A stretch of 64,000 nucleotides of DNA from Parapusillimonas granuli (GCF_013416525.1 NZ_JACCEM010000009.1:62001-126000), one strand, 5' to 3'; positions 25,315 through 35,717 are shown, counted from the stretch's first letter. The notes: generated by a model not told the origin, from the letters alone. Program-made: numbers and translations.

Positions 25315-25376
25315 TTGCGTATCCCGTTTGTCTGATTAGACTGTAAAGTTTATTCGGCAAAGACAGCTATTCTAGC

Positions 25377-26933
25377 TTATCTGCCCCTGCGTGTAAAGTC
25401 GCGCAGCCGAAAACCGCAAAGCAAAAGCAGGGAGAAATAGACGACCCCGCTCGCCGCCACCACGCCTCCCAGCCAGGCCACGCGCTGCCAGCGGTGTGCG
25501 CCCAGGGCGACCCAGTCCAGGTGCTGGTCGGCGTACCACAGCAGCGCGGCGAGCGCCGCCAGCGCGGGCAGCGCGCGCAGCAGGAACCGCGCCCAGCCCG
25601 CGGCGGGCCGGTACAACCCCCGGCGCACCAGCAGCACCACCAGGCACAGCGCATTGATGCTCGCCCCCAGGCCGATCGACAACGCCAGTCCCGCGTGCGC
25701 GAACAGCGGCACCAGGACCAGGTTGAGCATCTGCGTGGCGACCAGCACGAAGACCGCGATCTTGACCGGCGTGCGGATGTCCTGCTTCGCATAGAAGCCC
25801 GGCGCCAGGATCTTGATGGCCAGCAGCCCGATCAGCCCGGCCGAATAGGCCATGACGGCCAGCCGCGTCTGGGCGACGTCGTGGCCGCTGAACGCCCCGT
25901 AATTGAACAGCGTGGCGACCAGGCCGTCGGCCAGCATGGCCAGCCCCAGCGCGGCCGGCAGGCCGAGCAGCAGCACCAGGCGCAGGCCCCAGTCCAGCAA
26001 GGCGCTGTAGCCCGCGTGGTCCTGGCGCGCGTGCGCGGCCGACAGGCTGGGCAGCAGCACGGTCCCCAGGGCGACGCCCAGCAAGGCGGTCGGGAACTCC
26101 ATCAGCCGATCCGCGAACGACAGCCAGGTCACGCTGCCCGGCGCGAGCCAGGTGGCGATGTTGGTGTTGATGAGCAGGGACAGCTGGGCCACCGAGACCC
26201 CCAGAATGGCCGGCAGCATCTGGCGGATGATGCGCTGAACGAGGGGATCCGCCCAGGCCTGGCGCAGCCGCGCGGAGCAGCGCGGCGCCACGCCCAGCCG
26301 GACGAGCGCCGCCCATTGGACCGCCAGCTGCGCCACGCCGCCTATCATGACCCCGGCCGCCAATGCATAGATCGGGATGTCGAAGTAGGGGACCAGGAAC
26401 AGGCTGGCGCCTATCATCGATGCGTTCAGCAGCACCGGCGTGAAGGCCGGAACGGCGAATTTGCTCCAGGTGTTGAGCACGCCGGAGGCCAGCGCGACCA
26501 GCGACATGCACACGATGTAGGGGAACATCAGCCGCGTCATCCAGACGGCGGCGTCGAATTCGGCTTGGCGCGCGGCGCCGCGCAGGCCGCTGGCCATGGC
26601 GCTGACCACCCATGGCGCGCCGATGACGCCGGCCAGGGTCACCAGCATCAGGGCGAAGGTGAGCAGCAGGGCGACGCGGTCCAGCAGCACGCGGACTTCC
26701 TCCGCCGGCCGGGTGCTGCGGGCCTGGCCCAGTATGGGAACGAAGGCCTGCGAGAAAGCGCCTTCCGCGAACAGCCTGCGCAGCAGGTTGGGGATGCGGA
26801 AGGCGACCCAGAAAGCGTCGGTCAGCGGGCCGGCGCCGAAGGAGGCGGCGATGAGGACGTCGCGCGCCAGCCCCGTGATGCGCGAAAACAGCGTGAAGCC
26901 GCTGACCGTTGCCGCGGACCGAAGCAGGCTCAT
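25377..26933 (-). CDS. murJ: Lipid II flippase MurJ (MviN)
   Basis: 518 residues with about 14 hydrophobic helices, as expected for the MOP-superfamily flippase. The N-terminus has the family signature RITGLARDVLIAASFGAGPL and FRIPNLLRRLFAEGAFSQAF. It moves undecaprenyl-linked peptidoglycan precursor across the inner membrane and is normally essential. It lies downstream of an SDR gene (44 bp gap) and upstream of rpsT on the same strand, at the end of a larger leftward envelope-gene group. Confidence 0.95.
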   Translation of the reverse strand: MSLLRSAATVSGFTLFSRITGLARDVLIAASFGAGPLTDAFWVAFRIPNLLRRLFAEGAFSQAFVPILGQARSTRPAEEVRVLLDRVALLLTFALMLVTLAGVIGAPWVVSAMASGLRGAARQAEFDAAVWMTRLMFPYIVCMSLVALASGVLNTWSKFAVPAFTPVLLNASMIGASLFLVPYFDIPIYALAAGVMIGGVAQLAVQWAALVRLGVAPRCSARLRQAWADPLVQRIIRQMLPAILGVSVAQLSLLINTNIATWLAPGSVTWLSFADRLMEFPTALLGVALGTVLLPSLSAAHARQDHAGYSALLDWGLRLVLLLGLPAALGLAMLADGLVATLFNYGAFSGHDVAQTRLAVMAYSAGLIGLLAIKILAPGFYAKQDIRTPVKIAVFVLVATQMLNLVLVPLFAHAGLALSIGLGASINALCLVVLLVRRGLYRPAAGWARFLLRALPALAALAALLWYADQHLDWVALGAHRWQRVAWLGGVVAASGVVYFSLLLLCGFRLRDFTRRGR

Positions 26934-26977
26934 GGGCTAGGGTTTGCCGGCGCGGGGAAGTGGGCGGCGCCTGCCCG

Positions 26978-27736
26978 TCATTTTGGCGCCATGCGGATCG
27001 CGCCGTCCAGGCGTATGGTTTCGCCGTTGATCATTTCGTTCGTGATGATGCTGTGCACGAGCTTGGCATAGTCTTCCGGGCGGCCGAGCCGCGCGGGGAA
27101 GGGGATGCTGGCCGCCAGCGAATCCTGGACTTCCTGCGGCATGCCGAAGATCATGGGCGTGCCGAAGATGCCCGGCGCGATCGTGACGCAGCGGATGCCG
27201 GACTTGGACAGATCGCGCGCGATGGGCAGCGTCATGCCGACCACGCCGCCCTTGGACGCGGAATAGGCAGCCTGGCCGATCTGGCCGTCGTAGGCCGCCA
27301 CCGACGCGGTGTTGATCAGCACGCCGCGTTCGCCGGTGGGCTCGGGCGCGTTCTGGCTCATGGCCGTGGCGGCCAGCCGTATCATGTTGAAGGTGCCGAT
27401 CAGGTTGATCGACACGACTTTCTGGAAGAGGTCCAGCGCATGCGGCCCGTTCTTGCCCACGGTGCGCGAGGCCGGCGCGATGCCGGCGCAGTTCACCAGC
27501 CCGAACAGCGGGCCCAGTTCCAGCGCCGCGGCGACCGCCGCCTGGCCGTCGGCTTCCCGGGTGACGTCGCAATGCACATAGGTCTGCCCCAGCTCGGCGG
27601 CCAGCGCTTGCCCGGCTTCGTCCTGCAGGTCGGCCAGCACCACTTTGGCGCCTTCGGCCACCAGCATGCGCGCGGTGCCGGCGCCCAGGCCCGAGGCGCC
27701 GCCGGTCACGATGAAAACTTTGTTCTTGATATCCAT
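26978..27736 (-). CDS. SDR-family 3-hydroxyacyl-CoA dehydrogenase (HSD17B10-like)
   Basis: 252 residues. The NAD-binding motif [10 protein letters not shown] is near residue 11, and the catalytic Ser-Tyr-Lys set is seen as [14 protein letters not shown] and AAYSASKGG. The C-terminal [15 protein letters not shown] block places it with type II 3-hydroxyacyl-CoA / 2-methyl-3-hydroxybutyryl-CoA dehydrogenases, which act in fatty acid or isoleucine breakdown. No acyl-CoA dehydrogenase or thiolase is adjacent, so the exact substrate is open. A terminator separates it from adk upstream; murJ follows after 44 bp. Confidence 0.88.
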   Translation of the reverse strand: MDIKNKVFIVTGGASGLGAGTARMLVAEGAKVVLADLQDEAGQALAAELGQTYVHCDVTREADGQAAVAAALELGPLFGLVNCAGIAPASRTVGKNGPHALDLFQKVVSINLIGTFNMIRLAATAMSQNAPEPTGERGVLINTASVAAYDGQIGQAAYSASKGGVVGMTLPIARDLSKSGIRCVTIAPGIFGTPMIFGMPQEVQDSLAASIPFPARLGRPEDYAKLVHSIITNEMINGETIRLDGAIRMAPK

Positions 27737-27749
27737 TTTCCGTCTCGAA

Positions 27750-27780
27750 AAAAGTAAGAAACGGGCGCGAGGCCCGTTAT
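27750..27780 (-). terminator. Rho-independent terminator after adk
   Basis: On the minus strand acgggc-ctcgc-gcccgt is followed by a T-rich tail (ttcttacttttttc). It lies between the adk stop and the start of the SDR gene. Confidence 0.8.
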
Positions 27781-27797
27781 GTTGAAGCTGGCGGGGA

Positions 27798-28493
<696 letters not shown>

Positions 28494-28579
28494 TTATGCC
28501 GCAATGCAGCAATTTCTGCACGGCACTGCGCGCATGAGTCGTGGAATCCGGTGCGCGGAATCGGCGATTCGAAGCGATG

Positions 28580-29344
28580 TCATAGCCGATTGGCGAAGAT
28601 TTCGCGTATGCGGACCAGATCTTCCTGAGTGTCCACTCCGGCGGCTGGATGGTTCTTGGTGACGTGAACCGCAATGCTATAGCCATTTTCCAGCGCGCGC
28701 AATTGTTCCAGGGACTCGAATCGTTCGAGCGTGCCGGCTTCCAGGGTGGGGAACAGCGACAGAAAGCGGGCGCGGTAGGCATAGATGCCGATGTGGTGCA
28801 GGGCCGGCAAGCCGTCGGCGAGCCGTCGGGCGCCGTCGGACAGCGCATCGCGCGCCCACGGTATGGGCGCCCGCGAGAAATAGAGCGCGCGCCCCGCCCG
28901 GTCGCACACGACCTTGACGGCGTTGGGATTGAACAGGACGGCGGCGTCGGTGATCGGCGTCGCGCAGGTGGCGATGGCCGCGTCGGGCGCCCGCTGCAGC
29001 AGCTCGGCGACTTCGTCGATGTGGCCGGGGTCGATCAGGGGTTCGTCGCCCTGCACGTTGACGACGACGGCGTCGGGCGCGAGCCCCAGCCGCTGCACGA
29101 CTTCGGCCAGGCGGTCGGTGCCGGTGGGGTGGTCGCCGCGCGTCAGCAGCGCTTCGATGCCGTGCCGGCGGGCGGCGGCGGCGACGCGCTCGTCGTCGGT
29201 CGCCACGACCACGCGCGCCGCGCGCGAGCGCGCCGCCTGTTCGGCCGTGCGCACCACCATGGGCTTGCCGCCGATGTCCAGCAGGGGTTTGTCGGGCAGG
29301 CGGGTGGAGGCCGCGCGCGCGGGGATGACGGCGATGAAGCTCAT
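28580..29344 (-). CDS. kdsB: 3-deoxy-manno-octulosonate cytidylyltransferase
   Basis: 254 residues, normal length. Signature blocks are [19 protein letters not shown] at the start, [21 protein letters not shown] and [12 protein letters not shown]. The enzyme activates KDO as CMP-KDO for lipopolysaccharide inner-core synthesis. Its ATG overlaps the stop of the small Trm112-like gene (ATGA), and lpxK lies just upstream, which places it in the lipid A/KDO operon. Confidence 0.97.
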   Translation of the reverse strand: MSFIAVIPARAASTRLPDKPLLDIGGKPMVVRTAEQAARSRAARVVVATDDERVAAAARRHGIEALLTRGDHPTGTDRLAEVVQRLGLAPDAVVVNVQGDEPLIDPGHIDEVAELLQRAPDAAIATCATPITDAAVLFNPNAVKVVCDRAGRALYFSRAPIPWARDALSDGARRLADGLPALHHIGIYAYRARFLSLFPTLEAGTLERFESLEQLRALENGYSIAVHVTKNHPAAGVDTQEDLVRIREIFANRL

Positions 29345-29553
29345 GCCTGTTCCGGCTGGCCGCTAGCGGGGTCGCCGTGCGCGGCGGCCTGGCGCAGGTC
29401 GCGCGCTTCGTTCTCGAGCATGACCGGAATGCCGTCGCGGATGGGGAAGGCGAGCTTGTCGGCGCGGCAGATCAGTTCATGGCGGTCGCGGTCGTGATGC
29501 AGGCGGCCTTTGCAAAGAGGGCAGACCAGTATTTCAAGCAGGCGGGATTCCAT
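29341..29553 (-). CDS. Trm112-like small protein (YcaR family)
   Basis: 70 residues: [18 protein letters not shown] followed by [20 protein letters not shown]. The cysteines CPLC and one later Cys fit the Trm112/UPF0434 zinc-ribbon fold, here with an incomplete four-Cys set. Members lie between lpxK and kdsB in many proteobacteria; their role is not settled. The frame is open further upstream to 29736, but only this part resembles the family and the longer form would overlap lpxK. It overlaps kdsB by 4 bp. Confidence 0.9.
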   Translation of the reverse strand: MESRLLEILVCPLCKGRLHHDRDRHELICRADKLAFPIRDGIPVMLENEARDLRQAAAHGDPASGQPEQA

Positions 29554-29588
29554 GCCGGGCTCCAATAGTGTTCGGATAAAAGAGGAGT

Positions 29589-30671
29589 TTAATCGCCGCG
29601 GCGCCGCTGGGCCACCGAGGCCTTGTGGCGGGCGATCATGCGCAGCATGTCGTGTACGTGGTCCAGCCAGCCGGGATCGGAAAAGCGCGGCTCCGCGTGC
29701 ACGACCCACAGGCGCGGGTCCTGGAAGCGGCCGCATTTCACGGCGTCCTTGCCCGTGATCAGGATGGCCGGCGCCGTCAGGCCGGCGAAGGGCGATTCGG
29801 CGTAATCGGCGTGGTCCTCCAGCGAGAGCGCGCGGCTCAATTCCAGGCCGTGATGGCGCAGCATGTCGAAGAACCGGTCCGGCCGCCCTATGCCGGCGAC
29901 GGCGGCGGCGGGCTCGCCGCCGTGCTCGGCCAGCCAGTCGGGCCAGCTCAGGGTCTCGCCGGACACGAGCCGCTCCACCGCGGCCGGCGCGAGGCGCATG
30001 GCGACCTGCCGCGCCGGGCTGTCCACCGGCGCGGGACCGAGCTGGCCGGCGGACAGGTTGGTGACGATGACGTCGACATAGCGCAGGCGGTCGGCGGGTT
30101 CGCGCAGCGGCCCGGCGGGCAGCATGCGCCCGTTGCCGACGCCCCTGCCGTCCTGGACCAGGATCTCCAGGTCGCGGCCCAGGGCGAGATGCTGCAGCCC
30201 GTCGTCGGCGACGATGATGTCGACCTGAGGAAAATCGCGCTGCAGCCGCCTTGCGGCCTCCGGGCGGTCGGGATGGACGCTGACGGGCACGCCCGTGGCG
30301 CGGGCGATCAGGGCGGGCTCGTCGCCGTAGCGGTCGGCCGCCAGCTCGCCTTGCCCCGTCCTGGCGCGCTCGCCCAGCTTGATGCCGTATCCGCGGCTGA
30401 CCACGCCCGGACGCCAGCCGCGCGCCTGCAGGGCCTGGAGCAGGGCAATGACGACCGGCGTCTTGCCCGTGCCGCCCACATAGATGTTGCCGACCACCAC
30501 GACCGGGATCGCGCAGTGATGGGTGAGCGCGGGCTGGTTCGCGTAGCGCGAGCGCTTGCGGGCGACCGCGGCGGCGGCGATCCAGGACAGGGGCAGCAGC
30601 AGGGTGCTGATCCAGCCCTTCTTGCTCCAGGCCGAGTGCAGGCCGCGGACCAGCGCGGCGGGCGCTTTCAT
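29589..30671 (-). CDS. lpxK: Tetraacyldisaccharide 4'-kinase
   Basis: 360 residues. The Walker A-like motif [14 protein letters not shown] is at about residue 68, preceded by [10 protein letters not shown], and Walker B-like [16 protein letters not shown] is near residue 155. A hydrophobic segment near residues 24-37 anchors it to the inner membrane. It phosphorylates the lipid A disaccharide at the 4' position. The start overlaps the exbD stop by 4 bp and the Trm112-like gene follows 35 bp later, so it is within one transcript with exbB, exbD and kdsB. Confidence 0.96.
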   Translation of the reverse strand: MKAPAALVRGLHSAWSKKGWISTLLLPLSWIAAAAVARKRSRYANQPALTHHCAIPVVVVGNIYVGGTGKTPVVIALLQALQARGWRPGVVSRGYGIKLGERARTGQGELAADRYGDEPALIARATGVPVSVHPDRPEAARRLQRDFPQVDIIVADDGLQHLALGRDLEILVQDGRGVGNGRMLPAGPLREPADRLRYVDVIVTNLSAGQLGPAPVDSPARQVAMRLAPAAVERLVSGETLSWPDWLAEHGGEPAAAVAGIGRPDRFFDMLRHHGLELSRALSLEDHADYAESPFAGLTAPAILITGKDAVKCGRFQDPRLWVVHAEPRFSDPGWLDHVHDMLRMIARHKASVAQRRRGD

Positions 30672-31081
30672 CGCGGGCTGCGGGTCGCGAAGTTGACGCG
30701 CGAGATGCCCGCCTGCCTCGCGGCTTCCATGACGCGCAGCACGGACTCGTGGGTGCTGTGGGCGTCGGCGTTGATGACCAGGACGGCGTCCGGCCGGCCT
30801 TCCGCGGCCGCCGCGAGCGCCTGCGCGATGTCGGCGGCCGTGGTGCCGGGCAGCAGCCGGCCCTCCAGCGCGTACAGGCCTTCCTGGCTGATGGCGATAT
30901 TCAGCGCTTCGGGTTCGGCCAATGCGTCCGCCCGGGCCTCGGGCAATGACACCTTCATCTGCTGGTAGCGCGTGAACGAGGTGGTGGCGGCCAGGAAGAT
31001 CAGGATGACCAGCAGGACGTCGATGAGCGGGATCAGGTTGATCTCCAGCTCGTCGTCGGGCAGGCGCCGGCGGAAGTTCAT
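30668..31081 (-). CDS. exbD: ExbD/TolR family biopolymer transport protein
   Basis: 137 residues with one N-terminal membrane helix ([20 protein letters not shown], residues 14-33), which holds the conserved Asp used in proton conduction, and a periplasmic C-terminal domain. It overlaps both exbB and lpxK by 4 bp. In this lpxK-linked position the pair is thought to support envelope or lipid transport rather than a TonB-specific uptake system; no tonB is nearby. That role is inference. Confidence 0.92.
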   Translation of the reverse strand: MNFRRRLPDDELEINLIPLIDVLLVILIFLAATTSFTRYQQMKVSLPEARADALAEPEALNIAISQEGLYALEGRLLPGTTAADIAQALAAAAEGRPDAVLVINADAHSTHESVLRVMEAARQAGISRVNFATRSPR

Positions 31082-31683
31082 TCGGCCTCCCGGCTGATGA
31101 GCCGGTTCAGCGAGCCGGCTTCACGTTCCATCAGGTGCAGGAAGTGGTCCACCCGCGAGCGGAAATAGCGATGGAGGATCAGGGCGGGAATGGCGATGAT
31201 GATGCCGAAGCCCGTGTTGTAGAGGGCGATGGATATGCCCCGGGCCAGCTGGGCCGGGTCGCCGCCGGCCGGCGTGTACGAAGCGAAGATCTCGATCATG
31301 CCGACGACCGTGCCGAACAGGCCCATGAGCGGCGCGACGACGGCGATGGTGCCCAGGGCGGGCAAATGGCGGTTCAAGCGATGCGCCACGTCCTTGCCGG
31401 CGTCTTCCACCGCCGCCAGCCGGTAATGGCGGCTTTCGTGCCGGTTGATCAGGACTTCCGCCAGGATGCGGCCCAGCGGCGAGTTGCCGGCCAGGCGGAT
31501 GACCGCTTCGGGGTTGTCGTTTTTCTGACGCAGGAGTTCCAGCACCTGGCCGGGCAGGCGGGGAGGGAAGATCTTGCTGGCGCGCAGGGAGAGAAAACGC
31601 TCGATGACGAGCGCGAGCCCGATGACGGAGGTTGCAATGAGCAGCCAGACAGGCCATCCGGCGGCGTTGATGATTTCAAGCAA
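31078..31683 (-). CDS. exbB: MotA/TolQ/ExbB proton-channel family protein
   Basis: 201 residues with three membrane helices: residues 9-28 (GWPVWLLIATSVIGLALVIE), about 107-128, and about 148-170 (GISIALYNTGFGIIIAIPAL). It forms the inner-membrane stator with ExbD. I prefer the TTG at 31683 because ggag sits 6 bp upstream and the protein then starts LLEIINAAGWP like relatives. A GTG at 31695 would add four residues. It is the first gene of the exbB-exbD-lpxK-Trm112-kdsB group. Confidence 0.88.
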   Translation of the reverse strand: MLEIINAAGWPVWLLIATSVIGLALVIERFLSLRASKIFPPRLPGQVLELLRQKNDNPEAVIRLAGNSPLGRILAEVLINRHESRHYRLAAVEDAGKDVAHRLNRHLPALGTIAVVAPLMGLFGTVVGMIEIFASYTPAGGDPAQLARGISIALYNTGFGIIIAIPALILHRYFRSRVDHFLHLMEREAGSLNRLISREAE

Positions 31684-32206
31684 GGTAGTCTCCACCCGGG
31701 GTAAAGTGTGGTCCGGCGTATCGGCATTTTACAATCGGCCGGATGGCGCGGGGGCGTCGGGCGGCGGTCGGCCGAAAAGCGGCGTCCCATGGGCCGTTCG
31801 GCGCAGGCCCGCCCGGGAAGCATTGCACGGCGTTCCCCGCCCGCGGGCCGTCCGCCGGCAGGGGCTCCAATCGGCGAATCGGGTCGTTCGTGCGCTGGAA
31901 AAGCAGGCGCGGCCCCGCAATCGATATGGAAAAGGGCGTGGTTGCTGGCTTTGCGGCGGGTATCCACAAAAACTGTGGATAATTCTGTGCACAAGTTGCC
32001 GGATAGGCATGATTTACTGGCTCTGGAGGTTCAATGGTCAATTTGCGATCAATCGACCAATTTATTAAAAATCGATTTAAATCAAGTGCTTGCGCTTCCG
32101 AATTAAAGCGGGTTTTGAGCTGGTCGCGGAATCGGATTGATATTTCATCGATTTGACAAATCCAATTTCTCTGTGGACAGCGCAGCGAGAATAGCGGAGG
32201 TTTTAG
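31684..32206. other. Long intergenic region between exbB and xseA
   Basis: About 520 bp without a credible gene. The left half is GC rich; the right half (from about 31955) is AT rich. That half contains a cluster of DnaA-box-like 9-mers, an IHF consensus match and a palindrome gatttaaatc (32074-32083). It must also hold the divergent promoters for exbB and xseA. Confidence 0.7.
31960..32092. promoter_or_regulatory. DnaA-box-like cluster with an IHF site match
   Basis: An exact DnaA box TTATCCACA is on the minus strand at 31974-31982. A one-mismatch copy GTATCCACA is on the plus strand at 31960-31968. Together they form a perfect 8-bp inverted repeat (tatccaca, 5-bp spacer, tgtggata). A third near match, TTGTGCACA, is at 31986-31994 on the minus strand. 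About 90 bp on, AATCAAGTGCTTG (32080-32092) fits the IHF consensus WATCAANNNNTTR fully, next to the AT-rich run aatttattaaaaatcgattt. Protein binding has not been shown. Confidence 0.5.
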
Positions 32207-33556
32207 ATGAATTCATGGGAAAACATGCCCATGTCCAATGAGGTTTTGACGGTCAGCCAGCTGAATCGTCAGGTCGGGCAATTGCTGGAAGGGCATTTTT
32301 CCCGGCTCTGGGTGCGCGGGGAAATCTCCAACTTCACGCAGGCCGCGTCGGGGCATTGGTATTTTTCGATCAAGGACGAACGGGCCAGCGTCAGGGCGGT
32401 GATGTTCCGCGGGCGCTGCCAGGCGGTGGGCTTCGTGCCCAAGGCCGGCGAGAAATTCGAATTCCGCGCCACCGTCACCCTGTACGAGCCGCGCGGGGAC
32501 TACCAGCTGCAGGTCGAAAGCATGCGCCGCGCGGGCCGCGGCGACCTGCACGAGGCTTTTCTGGCGCTCAAGGAGAAGCTCGCCCGCGAAGGGCTGTTCG
32601 ACCCGGCGCGCAAGCGGCCCATTCCCGCGATGCCGGCCACGGTCGGGGTGGTCACTTCCCTCGCCGCGGCGGCCTTGCGCGATGTGCTGACCGCCATGGC
32701 CCGCCGCGCGCCTCATGTGCGCGTCATCGTGTATCCGGCGCCGGTGCAGGGGCTGGACGCCGCCGGGAAGCTCGACGCCGCCTTGCGCCAGGCCGTCGCG
32801 CGGGCCGAGGTCGACGTCCTGCTGCTGGTCCGCGGCGGGGGCAGCATCGAAGACCTCTGGAGCTTCAACGACGAGGCCTTGGCGCGCAGCATCGCGGCCA
32901 GCCCCATCCCCGTGATCAGCGGCGTGGGCCACGAAACGGATTTCACCATCGCCGATTTCGTGGCCGATTTGCGCGCGCCGACCCCGACCGCCGCGGCGGA
33001 GCTCTGCTGCCTCAGCCATGAGGCCTGCGCGCGCGCCGTCCGGGTCGCGTTCGCATCGCTGGCCGCCCATCAGCGGCGCCTGCTGGAGCGCGCCTCGTTG
33101 CGGCTGGACCGGGCGGCGGCCATGCTGGTGTCGCCCCAGCAGCGCCTGGGCCGGCAGGCCTTGCACCTGCAAGGCCTCAGCCAGCGGCTGTCCAGGGCGG
33201 CGGCGCAGGCGACGGCGGCGCAGGCCGTCCGGCTGGACAAGGTCCGCGCCCGCCTGGCCCATGCCCAGCCCCGGCCGCAGGGCCTGCGGTCCGAGCTCAA
33301 TCACCGCCGGCAAGCCCTGGCCGACGCGGCCCGGCGGCTACTCGAGCGCCGCCGCCAACGGCTGCTGGCGCTGGCGCAAACCCTCGAGGCGCTGGGCCCG
33401 CGCAGCATTCTGGACCGCGGCTATGCCATCGTCCGGAAGGAGGACGGGGAAATCGTCAAAAATGCGTTAGACTTGAGTGTTGGCGAGCAAATCGGCGTAG
33501 AGCTTGCCCGTGGCAGCGTGCGCGCGAACGTCATTCGGGCGCACGGCCTGCTGTAG
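32207..33556 (+). CDS. xseA: Exodeoxyribonuclease VII large subunit
   Basis: 449 residues. An N-terminal OB fold (residues 15-110: LTVSQLNRQVGQLLEGHFSR, FTQAASGHWYFSIKDERASV) is followed by the catalytic domain with GVVTSLAAAALRDVL and VRGGGSIEDLWSFNDEALAR, then a long coiled coil. With XseB it degrades single-stranded DNA to oligonucleotides. xseB is not in the window. The start at 32207 has a strong ggagg 7 bp upstream. It sits beyond the AT-rich DnaA-box-like region. Confidence 0.96.
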   Translation: MNSWENMPMSNEVLTVSQLNRQVGQLLEGHFSRLWVRGEISNFTQAASGHWYFSIKDERASVRAVMFRGRCQAVGFVPKAGEKFEFRATVTLYEPRGDYQLQVESMRRAGRGDLHEAFLALKEKLAREGLFDPARKRPIPAMPATVGVVTSLAAAALRDVLTAMARRAPHVRVIVYPAPVQGLDAAGKLDAALRQAVARAEVDVLLLVRGGGSIEDLWSFNDEALARSIAASPIPVISGVGHETDFTIADFVADLRAPTPTAAAELCCLSHEACARAVRVAFASLAAHQRRLLERASLRLDRAAAMLVSPQQRLGRQALHLQGLSQRLSRAAAQATAAQAVRLDKVRARLAHAQPRPQGLRSELNHRRQALADAARRLLERRRQRLLALAQTLEALGPRSILDRGYAIVRKEDGEIVKNALDLSVGEQIGVELARGSVRANVIRAHGLL

Positions 33557-33636
33557 GGCGGCGCCTTGCGGCGCCCGGGCGGCCGCCGTACCCGCTTTTT
33601 GGCATTCTGACTGGCTTTTTTTGAAGGAAATCGACC

Positions 33637-34215
33637 ATGGCTTTTACGCTTCCCCCTCTTCCCTACGCGCTTGATGCCCTTGCCCCCACCATTTCCAAGG
33701 AAACCCTGGAATACCACTACGGCAAGCATCATCAGGCCTACGTCACCAATCTGAACAACCTGATCGCGGGCACCGAATTCGAAAACGCCGGCCTCGAAGA
33801 AATCGTCAAGAAGTCCTCGGGCGGCGTGTTCAACAACGCCGCGCAAGTCTGGAACCACACCTTCTACTGGAACAGCATGTCGCCCAACGGCGGCGGCGAG
33901 CCCACCGGCGCGCTGCTGGAAGGCATCAAGGCCAAATGGGGCAGCGTCGAAGGCTTCAAGGACGCCTTCAACAAGTCCGCGGCCGGCAACTTCGGCTCGG
34001 GCTGGACCTGGCTGGTCAAGAAGCCCGACGGCTCGCTGGATATCGTGAACACCAGCAATGCCGCCACGCCGCTCACCACTTCCGACATCCCCCTGCTGAC
34101 CTGTGACGTCTGGGAACACGCCTACTACATCGACTACCGCAACGCGCGTCCCAAGTACCTGGAAAGCTTCTGGAACCTGGTCAACTGGCAGTTCGCGGCA
34201 TCGAACCTGGGCTAA
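33637..34215 (+). CDS. sodB: Superoxide dismutase [Fe]
   Basis: 192 residues, typical of iron SOD. The metal ligands are visible as His in [11 protein letters not shown], His in [12 protein letters not shown], and Asp and His in [13 protein letters not shown]. The residues NHTFYW and the AAQVW stretch point to the Fe rather than the Mn type. There is no signal peptide, so it acts in the cytoplasm. A good ribosome-binding site (gaagga) lies before ATG 33637. It is followed by a hairpin-rich GC stretch and then pcaF. Confidence 0.95.
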   Translation: MAFTLPPLPYALDALAPTISKETLEYHYGKHHQAYVTNLNNLIAGTEFENAGLEEIVKKSSGGVFNNAAQVWNHTFYWNSMSPNGGGEPTGALLEGIKAKWGSVEGFKDAFNKSAAGNFGSGWTWLVKKPDGSLDIVNTSNAATPLTTSDIPLLTCDVWEHAYYIDYRNARPKYLESFWNLVNWQFAASNLG

Positions 34216-34434
34216 GCCCCGCTGGGCCGCGCAGCTTGCGCGGGCGCGGCCCATGGCTGCCCGGCATGCCCCGCCGGCATGCCGGCGCCCGCAGCGAAGT
34301 GACCACGGCGCGGACGAAACACCGGTTCTTTTCATTGTGCCGTCAACGAATGCGCTAAGATTCGTCCATTCGGCGGCCAGGGCCATGCATGCGCCCGCCG
34401 CGTCATGGTTTCCTTTGTTCTCGCAGGCTCAAAA

Positions 34435-35640
34435 ATGACGACTCAAGCTTTTATTTGCGACGGCGTGCGCACGCCGTTCGGCCGCTACGGCGGCTCGCTG
34501 GCCACGGTCCGGGCGGACGATCTGGCCGCCATTCCCATCAAGGCGCTGATGCAGCGCAATTCCGGCATCGACTGGGCGCGCCTGGACGACGCGCTGTACG
34601 GCTGCGCCAATCAGGCCGGCGAAGACAACCGCAACGTCGCCCACATGGCCACCCTGCTGGCGGGCCTGCCGGTCGAAGTCCCCGGCGCCACCATCAACCG
34701 GCTTTGCGGCTCGGGGCTCGACGCCCTCGGCTCCGCGGCGCGCGCCATCCGCGCGGGCGACGCCCAATTCATGCTGGCGGGCGGCGTCGAAAGCATGAGC
34801 CGCGCGCCTTTCGTCATGGGCAAGGCCGACGCCGCGTTTTCGCGCAGCGCCGCCATCTACGACACCACCATAGGCTGGCGCTTCATCAACAAGCTCATGA
34901 AGGCGCAATACGGCGTGGATTCCATGCCCGAAACCGCCGAGAACGTCGCCGACCAGTTCAAGGTCAGCCGCGAAGACCAGGACGCCTTCGCCCTGGCCAG
35001 CCAGTCCAAGACCGCCGCCGCCCAGAAGGCGGGCTTCTTCCAGGCCGAAATCACGCCCGTGCACATCCCGCAGCGCAAGGGCGATCCGCTGGTCGTGGAC
35101 ACCGACGAGCACCCGCGTGAAACCACCCTCGAGGCCCTCGCCAAGCTCAAGCCCATCGTGCGTCCCGACGGCACCATCACGGCGGGCAATGCGTCCGGCG
35201 TCAACGACGGCGCCTGCGCCATGCTGGTGGCCTCCGAGGCCGCCGCGCGCGAACACGGCCTGACGCCGCGCGCGCGCATCGTGGCCATGGCCACGGCGGG
35301 GGTCGAGCCGCGCATCATGGGCATCGGGCCGGCGCCCGCCACCCAGAAGGCGCTCGCCCTGGCCGGCTTGTCGCTGGACCAGATCGACGTCATCGAATTG
35401 AACGAAGCCTTCGCGGCCCAGGGGCTGGCCGTGCTGCGGCTGCTGGGCATCGCGGACAACGACCCGCGGGTCAACCCCAACGGCGGCGCGATTTCCCTGG
35501 GCCACCCCCTGGGCGCCAGCGGCGCCCGCCTCGCGCTCACGGCCGTGAACCAGCTGCACCGCAGCGGCGGCCGCTATGCCCTGTGCACCATGTGCATCGG
35601 GGTCGGCCAGGGCATCGCGGTGGTGCTCGAGCGCGTCTGA
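34435..35640 (+). CDS. pcaF: 3-oxoadipyl-CoA thiolase (PcaF/PaaJ type)
   Basis: 401 residues. Catalytic residues are Cys in NRLCGSGLDALGSAA, His in GHPLGASGAR and Cys in CTMCIGVGQG. The start TTQAFICDGVRTPFGRYGG is characteristic of the beta-ketoadipyl-CoA subgroup of thiolases. It cleaves 3-oxoadipyl-CoA to succinyl-CoA and acetyl-CoA at the end of protocatechuate/catechol or phenylacetate breakdown. No other pathway gene adjoins it. It could supply broader thiolase activity. It ends before a strong perfect hairpin. Confidence 0.9.
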   Translation: MTTQAFICDGVRTPFGRYGGSLATVRADDLAAIPIKALMQRNSGIDWARLDDALYGCANQAGEDNRNVAHMATLLAGLPVEVPGATINRLCGSGLDALGSAARAIRAGDAQFMLAGGVESMSRAPFVMGKADAAFSRSAAIYDTTIGWRFINKLMKAQYGVDSMPETAENVADQFKVSREDQDAFALASQSKTAAAQKAGFFQAEITPVHIPQRKGDPLVVDTDEHPRETTLEALAKLKPIVRPDGTITAGNASGVNDGACAMLVASEAAAREHGLTPRARIVAMATAGVEPRIMGIGPAPATQKALALAGLSLDQIDVIELNEAFAAQGLAVLRLLGIADNDPRVNPNGGAISLGHPLGASGARLALTAVNQLHRSGGRYALCTMCIGVGQGIAVVLERV

Positions 35641-35654
35641 GGCATGCCCGGAGC

Positions 35655-35681
35655 ATGGGGGGCGCGCAGCGCGCCCCCCAT
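35655..35681. repeat. Perfect inverted repeat between pcaF and the DUF192 gene
   Basis: Two 13-bp arms (atggggggcgcgc and its complement) flank a single central base. It lies between convergent genes, so it may stop transcription in both directions, but no T-run follows on either strand and it is not a classic rho-independent terminator. Confidence 0.7.
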
Positions 35682-35717
35682 GGCCTCTCGATATCGACGG
35701 TATTGACGGGCCCGGCC

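Noticed and set aside
31955-32095. The chromosomal origin oriC
   Set aside because: dnaA, dnaN, rpmH, rsmG and mnmG are not adjacent, and only a few boxes are present. A secondary DnaA site is more reasonable.
34435-35640. pcaF as part of the 5-15 kb catabolic island
   Set aside because: It is about 19 kb away, sits between core genes (sodB, DUF192) and has no shared regulatory site that I could see.
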